Origin: Candidatus Planktophila lacus
Lineage (GTDB): Bacteria > Actinomycetota > Actinomycetes > Nanopelagicales > Nanopelagicaceae
Assembly: GCF_002287925.1 (NCBI RefSeq)
Contig: NZ_CP016769.1
Coordinates: forward strand, 1,178,001 to 1,242,000
Direction: 5' to 3'
Length of the DNA: 64,000 bases
Positions 55,641-64,000 of the stretch are shown here, piece after piece. The notes below the pieces were generated by a model, which was not told the origin of the DNA, searched no databases, and saw only the letters and a program-made list of their open reading frames with translations. Position 1 is the first letter of the stretch; each line of letters begins with the position of its first letter. Position numbers and translations under genes: made by a program.

Positions 55641-57611
55641 CTACCTAGGAAATGCCGCCGCAACACCACCATCGACGGCGATAACGCTTCCTGTTGTGCG
55701 TGAAGATTCATCACTTAAGAAGAATGCTGCAGCACGAGCCACATCTAGGCTTCTTACGCGTGCATTTAAAAGATTTCGAGAGGCATAGAAGTCCTCAAGT
55801 TCCTCTGGTTTCACACCATGTGCAGCTGCACGTTGTTCGCGAATACCGCCTTCCCACAACTTGCTGTTATCGAAGACTGCGTCAGGGTTGATTCCGTTGA
55901 AGCGAATTCCAGCGTTTCCACCTTCAAGAGCTGCAATGCGCATCAACTGCAACATTCCTGCCTTGCTAACTGAATATCCACCAAATCCTGCGCCCGGTGC
56001 AAATGCGTTCTTGCTTGCGATGTAAACGATCGAGCCACCCATTTTCTGTTTGCGCATTACCTTCATAGCTTCTTTGGTCAACATAAACGCGCTGGAAAGA
56101 TTTATATCTAAACCGCGGCGCCATTTTTCAATATCCAAGTCTTCAAGCTTGTCGCTGATACCAATACCCGCGTTAATTACAGCGCCATCAAGTCCACCGA
56201 AGTGCTTAATGGTTTTTGTAACTGTCGCCTGAACATCTGCTTCCTTTGATTGATCACCCAATACCAATAGCGGCGGATTACATTTATTCTCAGCGAACTC
56301 TTTCTCAACTTCTAGAAGTCCTTTTTCTTCGATATCGGCAAGGACTACGTGAGCGCCACGTTTTCCGAGTTCAAGTGCCACGCCTCTACCAATGCCGCTG
56401 CCGGCGCCCGTAACGATAATGATGTGTCCATCTAGTTGTGCGGGGGCTGGCTTGTTCTTTAACTTAAATAGCTCCATTGGCCAGTAATCAAAACCAAAGA
56501 TTTCCGCGTCAGAGATTGTGTCTCCATCACCAAATACATCGATGACTCGCGCTGCAACTTTGTGAGTATGTGAAGCGATATCTGCCAGCATCACATTCTC
56601 TTTAATTGTTGTTGCAGCAGTAACTGCACCTACGCCTGGAACAATAATTACGCGTGGATCATTCCCATGGCTTGAATAACCAGCAGGTAGCAGTGACTTA
56701 TTCGCTTCAAAATATGCGCTGTAGTTCTCGCGGAATTCATTGATTCCAGTTTCAGTATCTTCCAAAGTCACTGTTGCTGACTTAGGGCGGATACGCAACA
56801 TATGGTCTGCGCTAGATGCACCTAGAGCCAAGACCTTCTTCAGGTCTGGGCGCGATGCAATTTCAGCTAAACGAGTATCTGTTCTAAGTAACTGCTTCTT
56901 ACCAAGAGTTCCGCGCAACTTTAGAAGCAAATCCTTTAACTCTTCATCGGGCAGATCTTGATGTTGGAAGTTCGCCGCTGGTCGTTTATTAAGTGAATCG
57001 AGGTATTTATCAGCCAACGCCACTGCATCAAGAGTCTTTTGGTAACAACGATCTGAATCTTCATCCCAGACAACTAGGCCGTGATGAGCAAGAACTACAC
57101 CGGCATAATCGCCTAAACCGCCAACTAACTTAGACAGTTCAAAGCCCGGACGAATCCAATCGACATACGCGAATTCTTCACCGAGTGCTTCACGAACTGC
57201 TTTTTCTCCTTGTGGATGATTGGTCAGCGCACAGATCGCATCGGCATGAACGTGATCAATATGTTTAGCGGGAAGAAAACCATGTAAAAGTGTTTCGATG
57301 GATGGACGGCGTGAAGTTGGATCAACCAGAGCTCGAGTTACATAATCAACCATCGTGTCATCATCTAAAGCGTCAAAATCCCGTAACGCTAGTAGTTCTT
57401 CAAGATAAAGCGCTGGGTAATCGCGATCGATCGCGTATTGCATATCTGCGCCAGAACCTTTAACCCAGAGAACCTTCTTAAGGCGACCGAGATGGTCTTT
57501 AACTTCACCTTTACTAGATGTGTTGCCACCGCCGTAAACAACCATTGATTGGTCGGCACCGATCTTCTGTGAACGTGCGACTAGGTCGTGTAATGGCTTT
57601 AGATCACTCAT
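55641..57611 (-). CDS. Bifunctional class II aldolase / short-chain dehydrogenase
   Basis: A 656-residue fusion. Residues about 1-330 form a zinc-dependent class II aldolase (GGGNTSSKG, DHVHADAICAL with HxH, LAHHGLVVW). Residues about 395-656 form an NAD(P)-dependent SDR (VTGAGSGIGRGVALEL, NAGIG, YSVSKAGM with the Tyr-Lys pair). The architecture matches RhaEW-type rhamnulose-1-phosphate aldolase/lactaldehyde dehydrogenase, which splits a 1-phospho-ketose to DHAP plus an aldehyde and oxidises the latter. The ATG overlaps the mtnA-like stop (ATGA). The actual ketose phosphate is unknown. Confidence 0.85.
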   Translation of the reverse strand: MSDLKPLHDLVARSQKIGADQSMVVYGGGNTSSKGEVKDHLGRLKKVLWVKGSGADMQYAIDRDYPALYLEELLALRDFDALDDDTMVDYVTRALVDPTSRRPSIETLLHGFLPAKHIDHVHADAICALTNHPQGEKAVREALGEEFAYVDWIRPGFELSKLVGGLGDYAGVVLAHHGLVVWDEDSDRCYQKTLDAVALADKYLDSLNKRPAANFQHQDLPDEELKDLLLKLRGTLGKKQLLRTDTRLAEIASRPDLKKVLALGASSADHMLRIRPKSATVTLEDTETGINEFRENYSAYFEANKSLLPAGYSSHGNDPRVIIVPGVGAVTAATTIKENVMLADIASHTHKVAARVIDVFGDGDTISDAEIFGFDYWPMELFKLKNKPAPAQLDGHIIIVTGAGSGIGRGVALELGKRGAHVVLADIEEKGLLEVEKEFAENKCNPPLLVLGDQSKEADVQATVTKTIKHFGGLDGAVINAGIGISDKLEDLDIEKWRRGLDINLSSAFMLTKEAMKVMRKQKMGGSIVYIASKNAFAPGAGFGGYSVSKAGMLQLMRIAALEGGNAGIRFNGINPDAVFDNSKLWEGGIREQRAAAHGVKPEELEDFYASRNLLNARVRSLDVARAAAFFLSDESSRTTGSVIAVDGGVAAAFPR

Positions 57612-58621
57612 AGTGTTTGGCCTTCTGCTATTTCGTAGGAATGTTTCTCGGTTATGACTGCACTTATGTACTTTGCTGGCGTTACATCAAAAGCTGGATT
57701 AAAGGTCTTGGCTCCAATTGGTGCTACTTGAATTCCCTTGAAATGAGTTAACTCTTCATCTCCACGTATCTCGATATGTATTTCACTTCCGGTTTTAATG
57801 CTGCGATCAACCGTTGATTCGGGAGCGACAACTAGAAATGGAATTCCTGCAGCGTGACAAGCAAGTGCAACGCTTAGCGAACCAATCTTGTTTGCAGAAT
57901 CACCGTTTTTAGCAATTCGATCTGCGCCAATTAGAGCAGCATCAATTCGACCACTGAGAATCGCCATCGCTGCCGCCCCGTCTGGTTCGATGTGATAAGG
58001 GATATCGGATTTCATTAACTCCCAGGCGGTTAAACGTGAGCCTTGAAGAAGCGGACGAGTTTCATCTGCATAAACCTCTTTAACAAAGCCACGCTTATGC
58101 ATCTCTTTAATGACACCTAGCGCGGTTCCGGTGCCAGTTGTAGCAAGCGAACCAGTGTTGCAATGGGTCAACAAAGTCATTGGCTTACTTCCCAGTTTAT
58201 TGATCAGCCAATCTGCGCCAATATTTCCCATATCAGTACTCGATTGCTTATCTTCACTCGCTAACTGGTGGGCTGCGGCAAGAACTGCATCGCGTCCTTC
58301 TGGCAAATGTTTACGAATCTTCTCAACAGCCCAGGCCAAGTTAACTGCCGTTGGACGTGCATCGCGAAGTAAATCAAGGTTATGTTCTAACTCTTGCGCG
58401 CTATGACCTTTACGTGCAGCCTCATCAATAACCAAGACGACTCCGTAGGCACCAGCGACGCCGAGCGCAGGGGCGCCTCTAACAACCAACCTTTGAATGG
58501 CATCGATATATGGGGCTAGTTCGTCGTAAGAAATATAAGTTTCCGAGATGGGAATCTGTGTTTGATCAAGCAGAACAATCTTGTTTTCTTTCCAGACAAT
58601 CGCTTCGAACCCGCTAGACAT
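57608..58621 (-). CDS. mtnA: S-methyl-5-thioribose-1-phosphate isomerase-like (MtnA family)
   Basis: Aldose-1-phosphate to ketose-1-phosphate isomerase of the eIF2B-like fold, 337 residues. Diagnostic blocks: RGAPALGVAGAYGV, LLTHCNTGSLATTGTGTALG with the catalytic Cys, ADETRPLLQGSRLTAWEL, IGADRIAKNGDSANKIGS with the catalytic Asp, and VVAPESTVD. Known substrates are 5-methylthioribose-1-P and, in the DHAP shunt, 5-deoxyribose-1-P. Coupled to the aldolase downstream, which fits ketose-1-P cleavage. No mtnK, mtnP or mtnB-E genes are in the window. Confidence 0.85.
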   Translation of the reverse strand: MSSGFEAIVWKENKIVLLDQTQIPISETYISYDELAPYIDAIQRLVVRGAPALGVAGAYGVVLVIDEAARKGHSAQELEHNLDLLRDARPTAVNLAWAVEKIRKHLPEGRDAVLAAAHQLASEDKQSSTDMGNIGADWLINKLGSKPMTLLTHCNTGSLATTGTGTALGVIKEMHKRGFVKEVYADETRPLLQGSRLTAWELMKSDIPYHIEPDGAAAMAILSGRIDAALIGADRIAKNGDSANKIGSLSVALACHAAGIPFLVVAPESTVDRSIKTGSEIHIEIRGDEELTHFKGIQVAPIGAKTFNPAFDVTPAKYISAVITEKHSYEIAEGQTL

Positions 58622-58679
58622 TTAAATGCTCCTTATTCAAGGTCTTGAACTTATCACTTCGCTTCGCAAATAGAGATTG

Positions 58680-59465
58680 CTAAGCGTATGAATCCCAGTC
58701 GCCACCACTCAAGATTCCACCATCTATGACAATAGATTGACCAGTTATATATGAAGATGCATCCGTTGCCAGAAAGATTACTGATCCGATGATTTCGTCA
58801 GGATTTGAGAGGCGACCAATCGGAGTTGTTTCATCAAACCATTTTGTGCGGTGGGGTTCGCCCCATAGCGGCTTGGTGAAATCAGTTTTGATAACTGAAG
58901 GTTCAATGCAGTTAACTCGAATTTTATCTTTTGCCCATTCACGAGCGGTGCTGCGGGTTATTGAAGTAACCGCTGCTTTGGTCGCTGCATAAACAGAGAT
59001 CGTATTGAAGCTATAACGAGCGCTTAGAGAGCTCATATTTACAATCACTCCACCGCCGGCCGCCTTCATGATCGGATGTGCCGCCTGCGAAATAAAATAG
59101 ATCGCCTTCATATTTACCGAAACTATGGCGTTGAAATCTTCTTCGGTTACTTCAGTTATAGGTTTGCGACGATTTATTCCCGCAGTATTGATAACGATAT
59201 CTAGGCCACCCATCAACGCATTTGCTTCATTAACAACGCTGGCGCATTGATCAGGGCTAGATAAATCAGCGCTAATTGAGAAAGCCTTGCCTGATTCGCC
59301 AGAAATGGATTTGCGGACTTCATCGAGGCGTTCTTCATTTAGATCTTGGATAGTTACATCAGCGCCGCGTTCGGCAAAGGCTTTGGCGATCAACGCACCT
59401 AGCGTTCCGGCGCCACCAGTTATGAGAACGCGCTTCTGCTTAAGATCAAATAGTGGATCAAACAT
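58680..59465 (-). CDS. Short-chain dehydrogenase/reductase (gluconate-5-dehydrogenase-like)
   Basis: A 261-residue classical SDR: cofactor motif TGGAGTLG, NTAGINRR, catalytic YAATKAAV (Tyr and Lys), and the C-terminal VIDGGILSGGDWD. Closest by eye to gluconate 5-dehydrogenase, KduD and similar sugar-acid oxidoreductases. It could oxidise the sugar acid made by the lactonase-like protein upstream. Its ATG overlaps that gene by eight bases, while 58 bases follow before the mtnA-like gene. Confidence 0.8.
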   Translation of the reverse strand: MFDPLFDLKQKRVLITGGAGTLGALIAKAFAERGADVTIQDLNEERLDEVRKSISGESGKAFSISADLSSPDQCASVVNEANALMGGLDIVINTAGINRRKPITEVTEEDFNAIVSVNMKAIYFISQAAHPIMKAAGGGVIVNMSSLSARYSFNTISVYAATKAAVTSITRSTAREWAKDKIRVNCIEPSVIKTDFTKPLWGEPHRTKWFDETTPIGRLSNPDEIIGSVIFLATDASSYITGQSIVIDGGILSGGDWDSYA

Positions 59466-61221
59466 TTGCTACCCCTGTAATTTCTAAATAAGTAACGCTC
59501 TCGGGAGTTAAAGTCTGTGGCTTTAAATCAATTCCAGAGAATTTCACTTCCTGCTCAATGGTACTGAAATTCACCAAAATAGCCTCTGTTTTTTCAGCTG
59601 ATGTAATGATCAGGCAATCAACTAACTCTGGAAGAGATGAAGCAGTTGGCCTGGCATGAGTAAACCCTTTGAGATGCTTGAACAAGCGCCATACTGGAAA
59701 TTCTTCACCTGCTTTACTAGCAAAGTTGAGTGCATCTTCACTTCCAGTAGATATCTCGCGTATGCCACGCCATCCCAGAGTTTCGAAGTAAGTCACGGTT
59801 GAAATTGACTCAGACTCTGCAATCGAGCGGATAGACATTGCTGTCCAGCCTTCCGCCAACCAAGTGCGCTGGCGGGCATCGACCGACGATGGCAGAGGTG
59901 TATTGCTGACATCTTTATCGGGTTGAGTTGCATTTGGGTTGTACCTAGGACGTAGCGTTATTGGCCCAATACTTACCTTTTTTCCTTTGGCAATCCGATG
60001 AGCATTTGTGGAAATCACTTTCTGGGTAGCAGTGTTTTGTATAAGAGTTCGATCGTCAAATGAGTGCACCTGGGGGTTAATTGAAAAATTGACTTGATCA
60101 ACGAAATCGACTGAGCCTTGATTGCGATTGAGTTCGGTGAAGTACAGATCTGTACCACCAATGATTTTCGACTTATCCCCTAGTAACTCTTCGGCCGCTT
60201 GAATAAAACCAAGTGGCGCTGTTTTATCGCTTACCGAGAAGATATAGAAAGAACGAACCTGATCCTTTAATTCAGCTATTGGCTGCAGTATTGCTTGAAG
60301 TTGCTGCGGGCTATCGGCGGTTATCGCAAGATCAAGATCAATCTTTAGCTTCTGAGTTACCAGTAACGCCTTCTCCACTGCAGAGCGAATTTGAGAATTG
60401 CCGTTAAGTGCCAGGCGAAGATGTTTAATCGCAAGGTCCTCAAACCCCGCATACTCACTGACGATTAAATGTGCGGGATCTTCACTTAGCCCCAAACCAA
60501 TTTCGGGAAGTTTAATCTCTTCGGCTCCGACTGTAATAACGGCGCTTTCATTCTTTGAAATTGCTGTCGTGTGCTCGCCGGAAATTGAGATGGTTATCTT
60601 TTGGCTAAGCACCTCCCCCGGAGTAACTTGCGCAGGAAAGGGTAGAGAAATTGGTGTGCAGTAAGTCTTATATGAGGCATCACTCCAGTTACGGTGATCT
60701 TCGCTTTCAAATATCTCACCTTTGAAATTAACTGATACAACTTGCCCGCTTTGAAGCTTATGACTGATTCCAGATAAATTTAAGAATGGTTGATTTGGAG
60801 AAATCGCATCTGGAAATCTGGATATTTCTACAGCGCCATCTGCCTTAGTTAATTCACATTCGCGGCCAGCTAAGCCTGCAATGGGATGAAGCAGGCAGAG
60901 CCCCAAGCGGTTTCTCATAAATGACACTGCTGTAGATGCGCTAAACCCGTAGGTGATTTCTCCGCTTTCCGAGCCGGTTATCTCTAACTCAACAGATAAA
61001 TCTTTAGCGTCGTGCGAACCCTGCGCTTTGATCTTGGCACTGAACGAACGATCAGCAACATCCCAAATCTCATCTTTGATAACAAAAGGTCGAGAAGTCC
61101 AGTTAATATCCTGGAATACGAGGTAGATCCGGCGAATTGCCTCTTCACTGCCGTTACTGATATTCCAAAGACTTCCCTCGGAATACTCCAGAGTTAACGG
61201 ACCAGCGACAAGTTTTCTCAT
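59458..61221 (-). CDS. Three-domain protein resembling D-apionolactonase (ApnL)
   Basis: A 587-residue cytoplasmic protein. It appears to have an N-terminal beta domain (about 1-215), a central alpha/beta barrel-like region (about 230-505; RPRYNPNAT, DVSNTPLPSSVDARQ) and a small C-terminal beta domain (about 510-587). The segment FESEDHRNWSDASYKTY (about 171-187) matches my memory of a signature of the D-apionate lactonase family, whose N-terminal/TIM-barrel/C-terminal layout is the same. ApnL opens D-apionolactone to D-apionate. The call rests on recollection and on the adjacent Gfo/Idh/MocA gene; it could be another glycan-acting protein. Confidence 0.55.
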   Translation of the reverse strand: MRKLVAGPLTLEYSEGSLWNISNGSEEAIRRIYLVFQDINWTSRPFVIKDEIWDVADRSFSAKIKAQGSHDAKDLSVELEITGSESGEITYGFSASTAVSFMRNRLGLCLLHPIAGLAGRECELTKADGAVEISRFPDAISPNQPFLNLSGISHKLQSGQVVSVNFKGEIFESEDHRNWSDASYKTYCTPISLPFPAQVTPGEVLSQKITISISGEHTTAISKNESAVITVGAEEIKLPEIGLGLSEDPAHLIVSEYAGFEDLAIKHLRLALNGNSQIRSAVEKALLVTQKLKIDLDLAITADSPQQLQAILQPIAELKDQVRSFYIFSVSDKTAPLGFIQAAEELLGDKSKIIGGTDLYFTELNRNQGSVDFVDQVNFSINPQVHSFDDRTLIQNTATQKVISTNAHRIAKGKKVSIGPITLRPRYNPNATQPDKDVSNTPLPSSVDARQRTWLAEGWTAMSIRSIAESESISTVTYFETLGWRGIREISTGSEDALNFASKAGEEFPVWRLFKHLKGFTHARPTASSLPELVDCLIITSAEKTEAILVNFSTIEQEVKFSGIDLKPQTLTPESVTYLEITGVANV

Positions 61222-61228
61222 TTATCTA

Positions 61229-62263
61229 CTACTTGAGTAGTGAGCCAACGTTAAAGACTTGACCTGACTCGGCTGATTCATATGCGCCCAAGGTGATATC
61301 CAATAACTTGAGAGTATCTTCGCCGCTGGTTTCGGGCGTTCTGCCGGTTTTCAAACATTCAATCCAGTGCTTATTTACATTTACGACGCTATCTTGAATT
61401 CCATTCCAGGGCTGAGAAGTCCAACCATGATCCGGAATTACAACAACTTCATTAGTTACAGAAGTACCCGATACAACTTGAAGATGGTAATCAGCGGACA
61501 GGGTGATCGCCCCCTTGGTTCCCTCAATTATTACGAAGGTCTGCGGATAGGTGCTGTGATCTGATCTAGTCTCGTAACTAGCATCAACGATGCAGCTGGC
61601 ATCTGGCATATCCATCAATATCGTGGCTGAATCTTCACCTTTAATTATTGGATTTACTCGATGTGCCGAAGTAAAGATCGTATTTGGTTCACCAATAAAG
61701 TAGCGCGCAAGATCGAAGAGGTGAACTGCAACGTCAACGATAATCATTCGTTCGCTTTCAACTAGCCAAGATTGTGCCGAGTAAACATCGTGCGCAGTTC
61801 TAAATGAAATTCGCCCGAAGAACGGGCGACCAATTGCGCCGCTATCGATAATCTCTTTGATTTTTCGCATTGGGGTCTGGAATCTAAAATTCTCGTGAAC
61901 CATAAAGGGCAAGCCTTTATCTGACATCTCCTTAACCATTGACTTTGCATCAGCCATATCCCAAGCAAGTGGTTTCTGACAGATTGCTGCAACGCCATGC
62001 TTTGCCGCTAGTTCGACCATATATTTATGAGTTGGTGGAGTCGTAGCAATATCTACGAAATCTAAATCTTCATTGGCAAATAACTCTTCCGCACTTGCAT
62101 AAGCCTTGCCTCCGAAATTGGCAGCAGCCAACTTCGCTTTTTCAAAATCAACATCGCAAGTTGCAATTAGTTCGACATCGGGATTTTGGCTCCATGCATG
62201 GAGGTGGTTCTGGGCAAAGAAGCCACATCCAATTAAGGCATATCTATATTTCTTCTGGGTCAT
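61229..62263 (-). CDS. Gfo/Idh/MocA oxidoreductase, D-apiose dehydrogenase-like
   Basis: A 344-residue NAD(P)-dependent sugar oxidoreductase: Rossmann start ALIGCGFFAQNHLHAW, DIATTPPTHKYMVELA, then the active-site motif as ICQKPLA (Gln replacing Glu of the usual EKP), MVHENFRFQTPM, and the C-terminal domain with HLFDLARYFIG and KGEDSATILM. These details resemble D-apiose dehydrogenase (ApsD) as I remember it. The product, apionolactone, would be the substrate of the adjacent lactonase-like protein. The sugar is not proven. ATG overlaps the sulfurtransferase stop (ATGA). Confidence 0.6.
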   Translation of the reverse strand: MTQKKYRYALIGCGFFAQNHLHAWSQNPDVELIATCDVDFEKAKLAAANFGGKAYASAEELFANEDLDFVDIATTPPTHKYMVELAAKHGVAAICQKPLAWDMADAKSMVKEMSDKGLPFMVHENFRFQTPMRKIKEIIDSGAIGRPFFGRISFRTAHDVYSAQSWLVESERMIIVDVAVHLFDLARYFIGEPNTIFTSAHRVNPIIKGEDSATILMDMPDASCIVDASYETRSDHSTYPQTFVIIEGTKGAITLSADYHLQVVSGTSVTNEVVVIPDHGWTSQPWNGIQDSVVNVNKHWIECLKTGRTPETSGEDTLKLLDITLGAYESAESGQVFNVGSLLK

Positions 62264-63108
62264 AGCGCAATTTCTCTACTTGGATCTGTGATCCACTCGC
62301 TCCAAGAACCAACATACATTTTGCTTCCCGTGAAACCAGCGTGCTCCATAGCTAAGACATTTTGTGCAGCAGTTACGCCAGAGCCGCAATAGAAAATTGT
62401 GTTATCGGCGCTAACACCGTTGGTAAGTGATTCGTAGTGCTTCTTTAAATCAGCCTTGCTCTTAAAGAGCCCTTGCGCATCTGTAATTTCAGCGCGATCT
62501 GCCAGACCAGCGCCAGCGATATGTCCGCGTATTGGGTCATAGTATTTTCCGCCCCCGTGATATCCCTCTGCACCTCTGGAATCAAATACGCAGTAATTGG
62601 AATCATTTCTGGCCATTTCAACTTTTTCGACTTCGACTAAGAGATCGTTACGTAGCTTTGGAATGAAATTTGTAGGCGTTAAAACTTTCTTCTCTTGGTT
62701 TAAAGGTAAAGATTCGCGGTTCCATGCATTTAGGCCGCCATCTAGAACGGCAACTTTTTCATGTCCCATCCAGCGAAACATCAACCAAAGGCGTGATGCC
62801 GCCATCAAACCTGATTCTGCGTCGTAACAAATTACTTGGGTATCTGGGGTTATTCCCCAGTTAGAGAGAGTCTTAGTGAACGCTGCAACCGTTGGAAAAG
62901 GTCGGCGACCAGTTACACCCGGAATAATTTCTCCAGACATATCAGTAGATAAATCTGCGTAATGTGCACCTGGTATGTGGGATTGGTTATAAACCTTTCT
63001 TCCCCAGGATTCGTCATCTAATGTGAAGCGAACATCAAAAATTACAAACTCAGAATTTTCTAAGTTGCGCGCCAAATCGCTAGTGGATATCAACGTTGTA
63101 TAACTCAT
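62260..63108 (-). CDS. Thiosulfate/3-mercaptopyruvate sulfurtransferase (tandem rhodanese)
   Basis: A 282-residue protein with two rhodanese domains: an inactive N-terminal one (VIFDVRFTLDDESWGRKVYN, HIPGAHYADLSTDM) and an active C-terminal one whose persulphide Cys lies in FYCGSGVTAAQN. CGSGVTA is typical of 3-mercaptopyruvate sulfurtransferases, though thiosulfate may also serve. It is the first gene of the leftward operon, divergent from ilvD with only 47 bases between. Whether it works with the sugar genes is unknown. Confidence 0.88.
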   Translation of the reverse strand: MSYTTLISTSDLARNLENSEFVIFDVRFTLDDESWGRKVYNQSHIPGAHYADLSTDMSGEIIPGVTGRRPFPTVAAFTKTLSNWGITPDTQVICYDAESGLMAASRLWLMFRWMGHEKVAVLDGGLNAWNRESLPLNQEKKVLTPTNFIPKLRNDLLVEVEKVEMARNDSNYCVFDSRGAEGYHGGGKYYDPIRGHIAGAGLADRAEITDAQGLFKSKADLKKHYESLTNGVSADNTIFYCGSGVTAAQNVLAMEHAGFTGSKMYVGSWSEWITDPSREIAL

Positions 63109-63143
63109 TGCTGCACACTCTTCACAAGGTATTGGGTTGTGGT

Positions 63144-63149
63144 TAGGGT
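63144..63149 (+). promoter_or_regulatory. Possible -10 element giving a leaderless ilvD transcript
   Basis: TAGGGT lies six bases before the ilvD GTG, and no ribosome binding site is present. Its complement contributes to TACCCT on the other strand, so the divergent promoters of ilvD and the sulfurtransferase may overlap. Confidence 0.35.
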
Positions 63150-63155
63150 ACTACA

Positions 63156-64000
63156 GTGACTCTGACTCCGAGAAGTTCGCTTGTAACACAAGGCCGTGAC
63201 CGAAGCCCAAACCGCGCGATGTTAAGAGCGCTGGGCATGCAGGGCGATGATTTTAAGAAACCGCAGATTGGTATTGCATCTTCTTACAACACCATTACCC
63301 CTTGCAATATGTCGCTGCGCACCGTTGCTGAGGATGTTGCTGCAGGAGTAAGCGCTAACGGCGGATTCCCTATGGAGTTTGGAACGATCACCGTTTCAGA
63401 TGTTATTTCTATGGGACACGAAGGAATGCACTTCTCCCTTGTTAGTCGCGAAGTAATTGCAGATTCTGTGGAAACTGTTATGCAAGCAGAACGCCTAGAT
63501 GCGATGGTAACTCTCGCTGGATGTGACAAAAGTATTCCGGCGATGCTTATGGCAGCTGCGCGTATAGATGTGCCAAGTATTCTGATGTATGCCGGTTCAT
63601 TACTTCCGGGAAAAACCACTCTTCAAGATGGCACGGAAATCAAAGTAAATATCGTCACTTCTTTTGAAGCAGTTGGTGCAAATGCGCGTGGCTTAATGTC
63701 TGATGAAGATCTCGATCGCATTGAAAAGGCTGCCTGCCCAAGTGCCGGAACATGCGGCGGTATGTACACGGCAAACACGATGGCTAGCGCTTCAGAGGCG
63801 ATGGGAATGTCACTTCCAGGCTCTTCATCTCCATCTGCAGTTGATAATCGCCGCGAACCGCTTGCAAAATTAGCGGGCGAATCTGTAATCAACTTACTTA
63901 AACTTGGAATCACAACCAGCGACATCATTACTAAAAAATCTTTGGAAAATGCCATCACAGTTGTAATGGCGCTAGGCGGATCTACAAATGCAGTGCTTCA
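63156..64000 (+). CDS. ilvD: Dihydroxy-acid dehydratase (partial, 5' part)
   Basis: IlvD dehydrates 2,3-dihydroxy acids in valine, leucine and isoleucine synthesis. From a GTG the frame reads [20 protein letters not shown] and stays open to the window edge, about 281 residues. Iron-sulphur cysteines are in [14 protein letters not shown] and [23 protein letters not shown]-type and [15 protein letters not shown] blocks match IlvD closely. Related sugar-acid dehydratases (EDD, AraC-type) share the fold but differ in these blocks. An in-frame stop four codons upstream limits the start choice. Confidence 0.93.
   Translation, partial: MTLTPRSSLVTQGRDRSPNRAMLRALGMQGDDFKKPQIGIASSYNTITPCNMSLRTVAEDVAAGVSANGGFPMEFGTITVSDVISMGHEGMHFSLVSREVIADSVETVMQAERLDAMVTLAGCDKSIPAMLMAAARIDVPSILMYAGSLLPGKTTLQDGTEIKVNIVTSFEAVGANARGLMSDEDLDRIEKAACPSAGTCGGMYTANTMASASEAMGMSLPGSSSPSAVDNRREPLAKLAGESVINLLKLGITTSDIITKKSLENAITVVMALGGSTNAVL

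Noticed and set aside
63284-63958. Two minus-strand frames at the right end
   Set aside because: They mirror the dihydroxy-acid dehydratase reading frame on the plus strand, which shows all the family cysteine motifs.
1-64000. CRISPR arrays, insertion sequences, prophage, rRNA genes
   Set aside because: No regularly spaced direct repeats, transposase or integrase motifs, phage genes or rRNA sequence were seen on either strand. The three nested hairpins are the only repeats noticed.

Overview
The window looks like a chromosome segment of a streamlined actinobacterium, most likely of the freshwater acI lineage (Nanopelagicales, 'Ca. Planktophila/Nanopelagicus'-like). Evidence: actinobacterial gene orders (tRNA-Thr, tRNA-Met, rpmG, hadA, hadB ... 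murB, aspC, tRNA-Trp, secE, nusG, rplK, rplA), a NusG with a long acidic N-terminus, very tight gene packing with many TAATG and ATGA overlaps, moderate-to-low GC by eye, and secreted proteins with a two-cysteine C-terminal tail that I associate with this lineage. The lineage call is inference from memory of families, not from a search.

Layout. 1-3812 (minus): truA (partial), rplQ, rpoA, rpsD, rpsK, rpsM, rpmJ, infA. 4004-17796 (minus): an accessory block between infA and map, two genes that are adjacent in many bacteria. It holds a membrane protein, four large paralogous secreted proteins, an ECF-type sigma factor with a membrane-anchored putative anti-sigma, an MFS transporter and a complete tctCBA solute importer. 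17939-34591 (minus): map, adk, secY, the spc and S10 ribosomal operons, tuf, fusA, rpsG, rpsL. 34865-36195: deoD (plus) convergent with a flavin/PPOX-fold protein. 36258-47538 (minus): rpoC, rpoB, rplL, rplJ, rplA, rplK, nusG, secE, with an L10 leader, an attenuator and three copies of a nested-hairpin repeat. 47625-53277: tRNA-Trp, aspC (plus), murB, a CysS-tail/glycosyltransferase-like fusion, hadB- and hadA-like dehydratases, rpmG, tRNA-Met, tRNA-Thr, an oxidoreductase and a 39-residue Cys-rich protein. 53314-63108 (minus): a FUSC-type membrane protein followed by a catabolic cluster. 63156-64000 (plus): ilvD, cut by the window end.

Two regions stand out. The first is the 54509-62263 cluster: a RuBisCO-like protein, a class II aldolase/SDR fusion, an MtnA-type aldose-phosphate isomerase, a second SDR, a three-domain protein resembling D-apionolactonase and a Gfo/Idh/MocA oxidoreductase resembling D-apiose dehydrogenase. 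Together these suggest uptake and oxidation of a branched plant sugar such as apiose (abundant in duckweed pectin), with a DHAP-shunt-like salvage of 5-deoxy- or 5-methylthio-pentose phosphates as the main alternative. The second is the secreted-protein block: four paralogues ending in the same cysteine tail, a co-oriented membrane protein, a sigma/anti-sigma pair just upstream, and a leader able to form two mutually exclusive hairpins, one of which covers the ribosome binding site.

Housekeeping modules are otherwise complete and intact. I saw no rRNA, CRISPR array, insertion sequence or phage gene.
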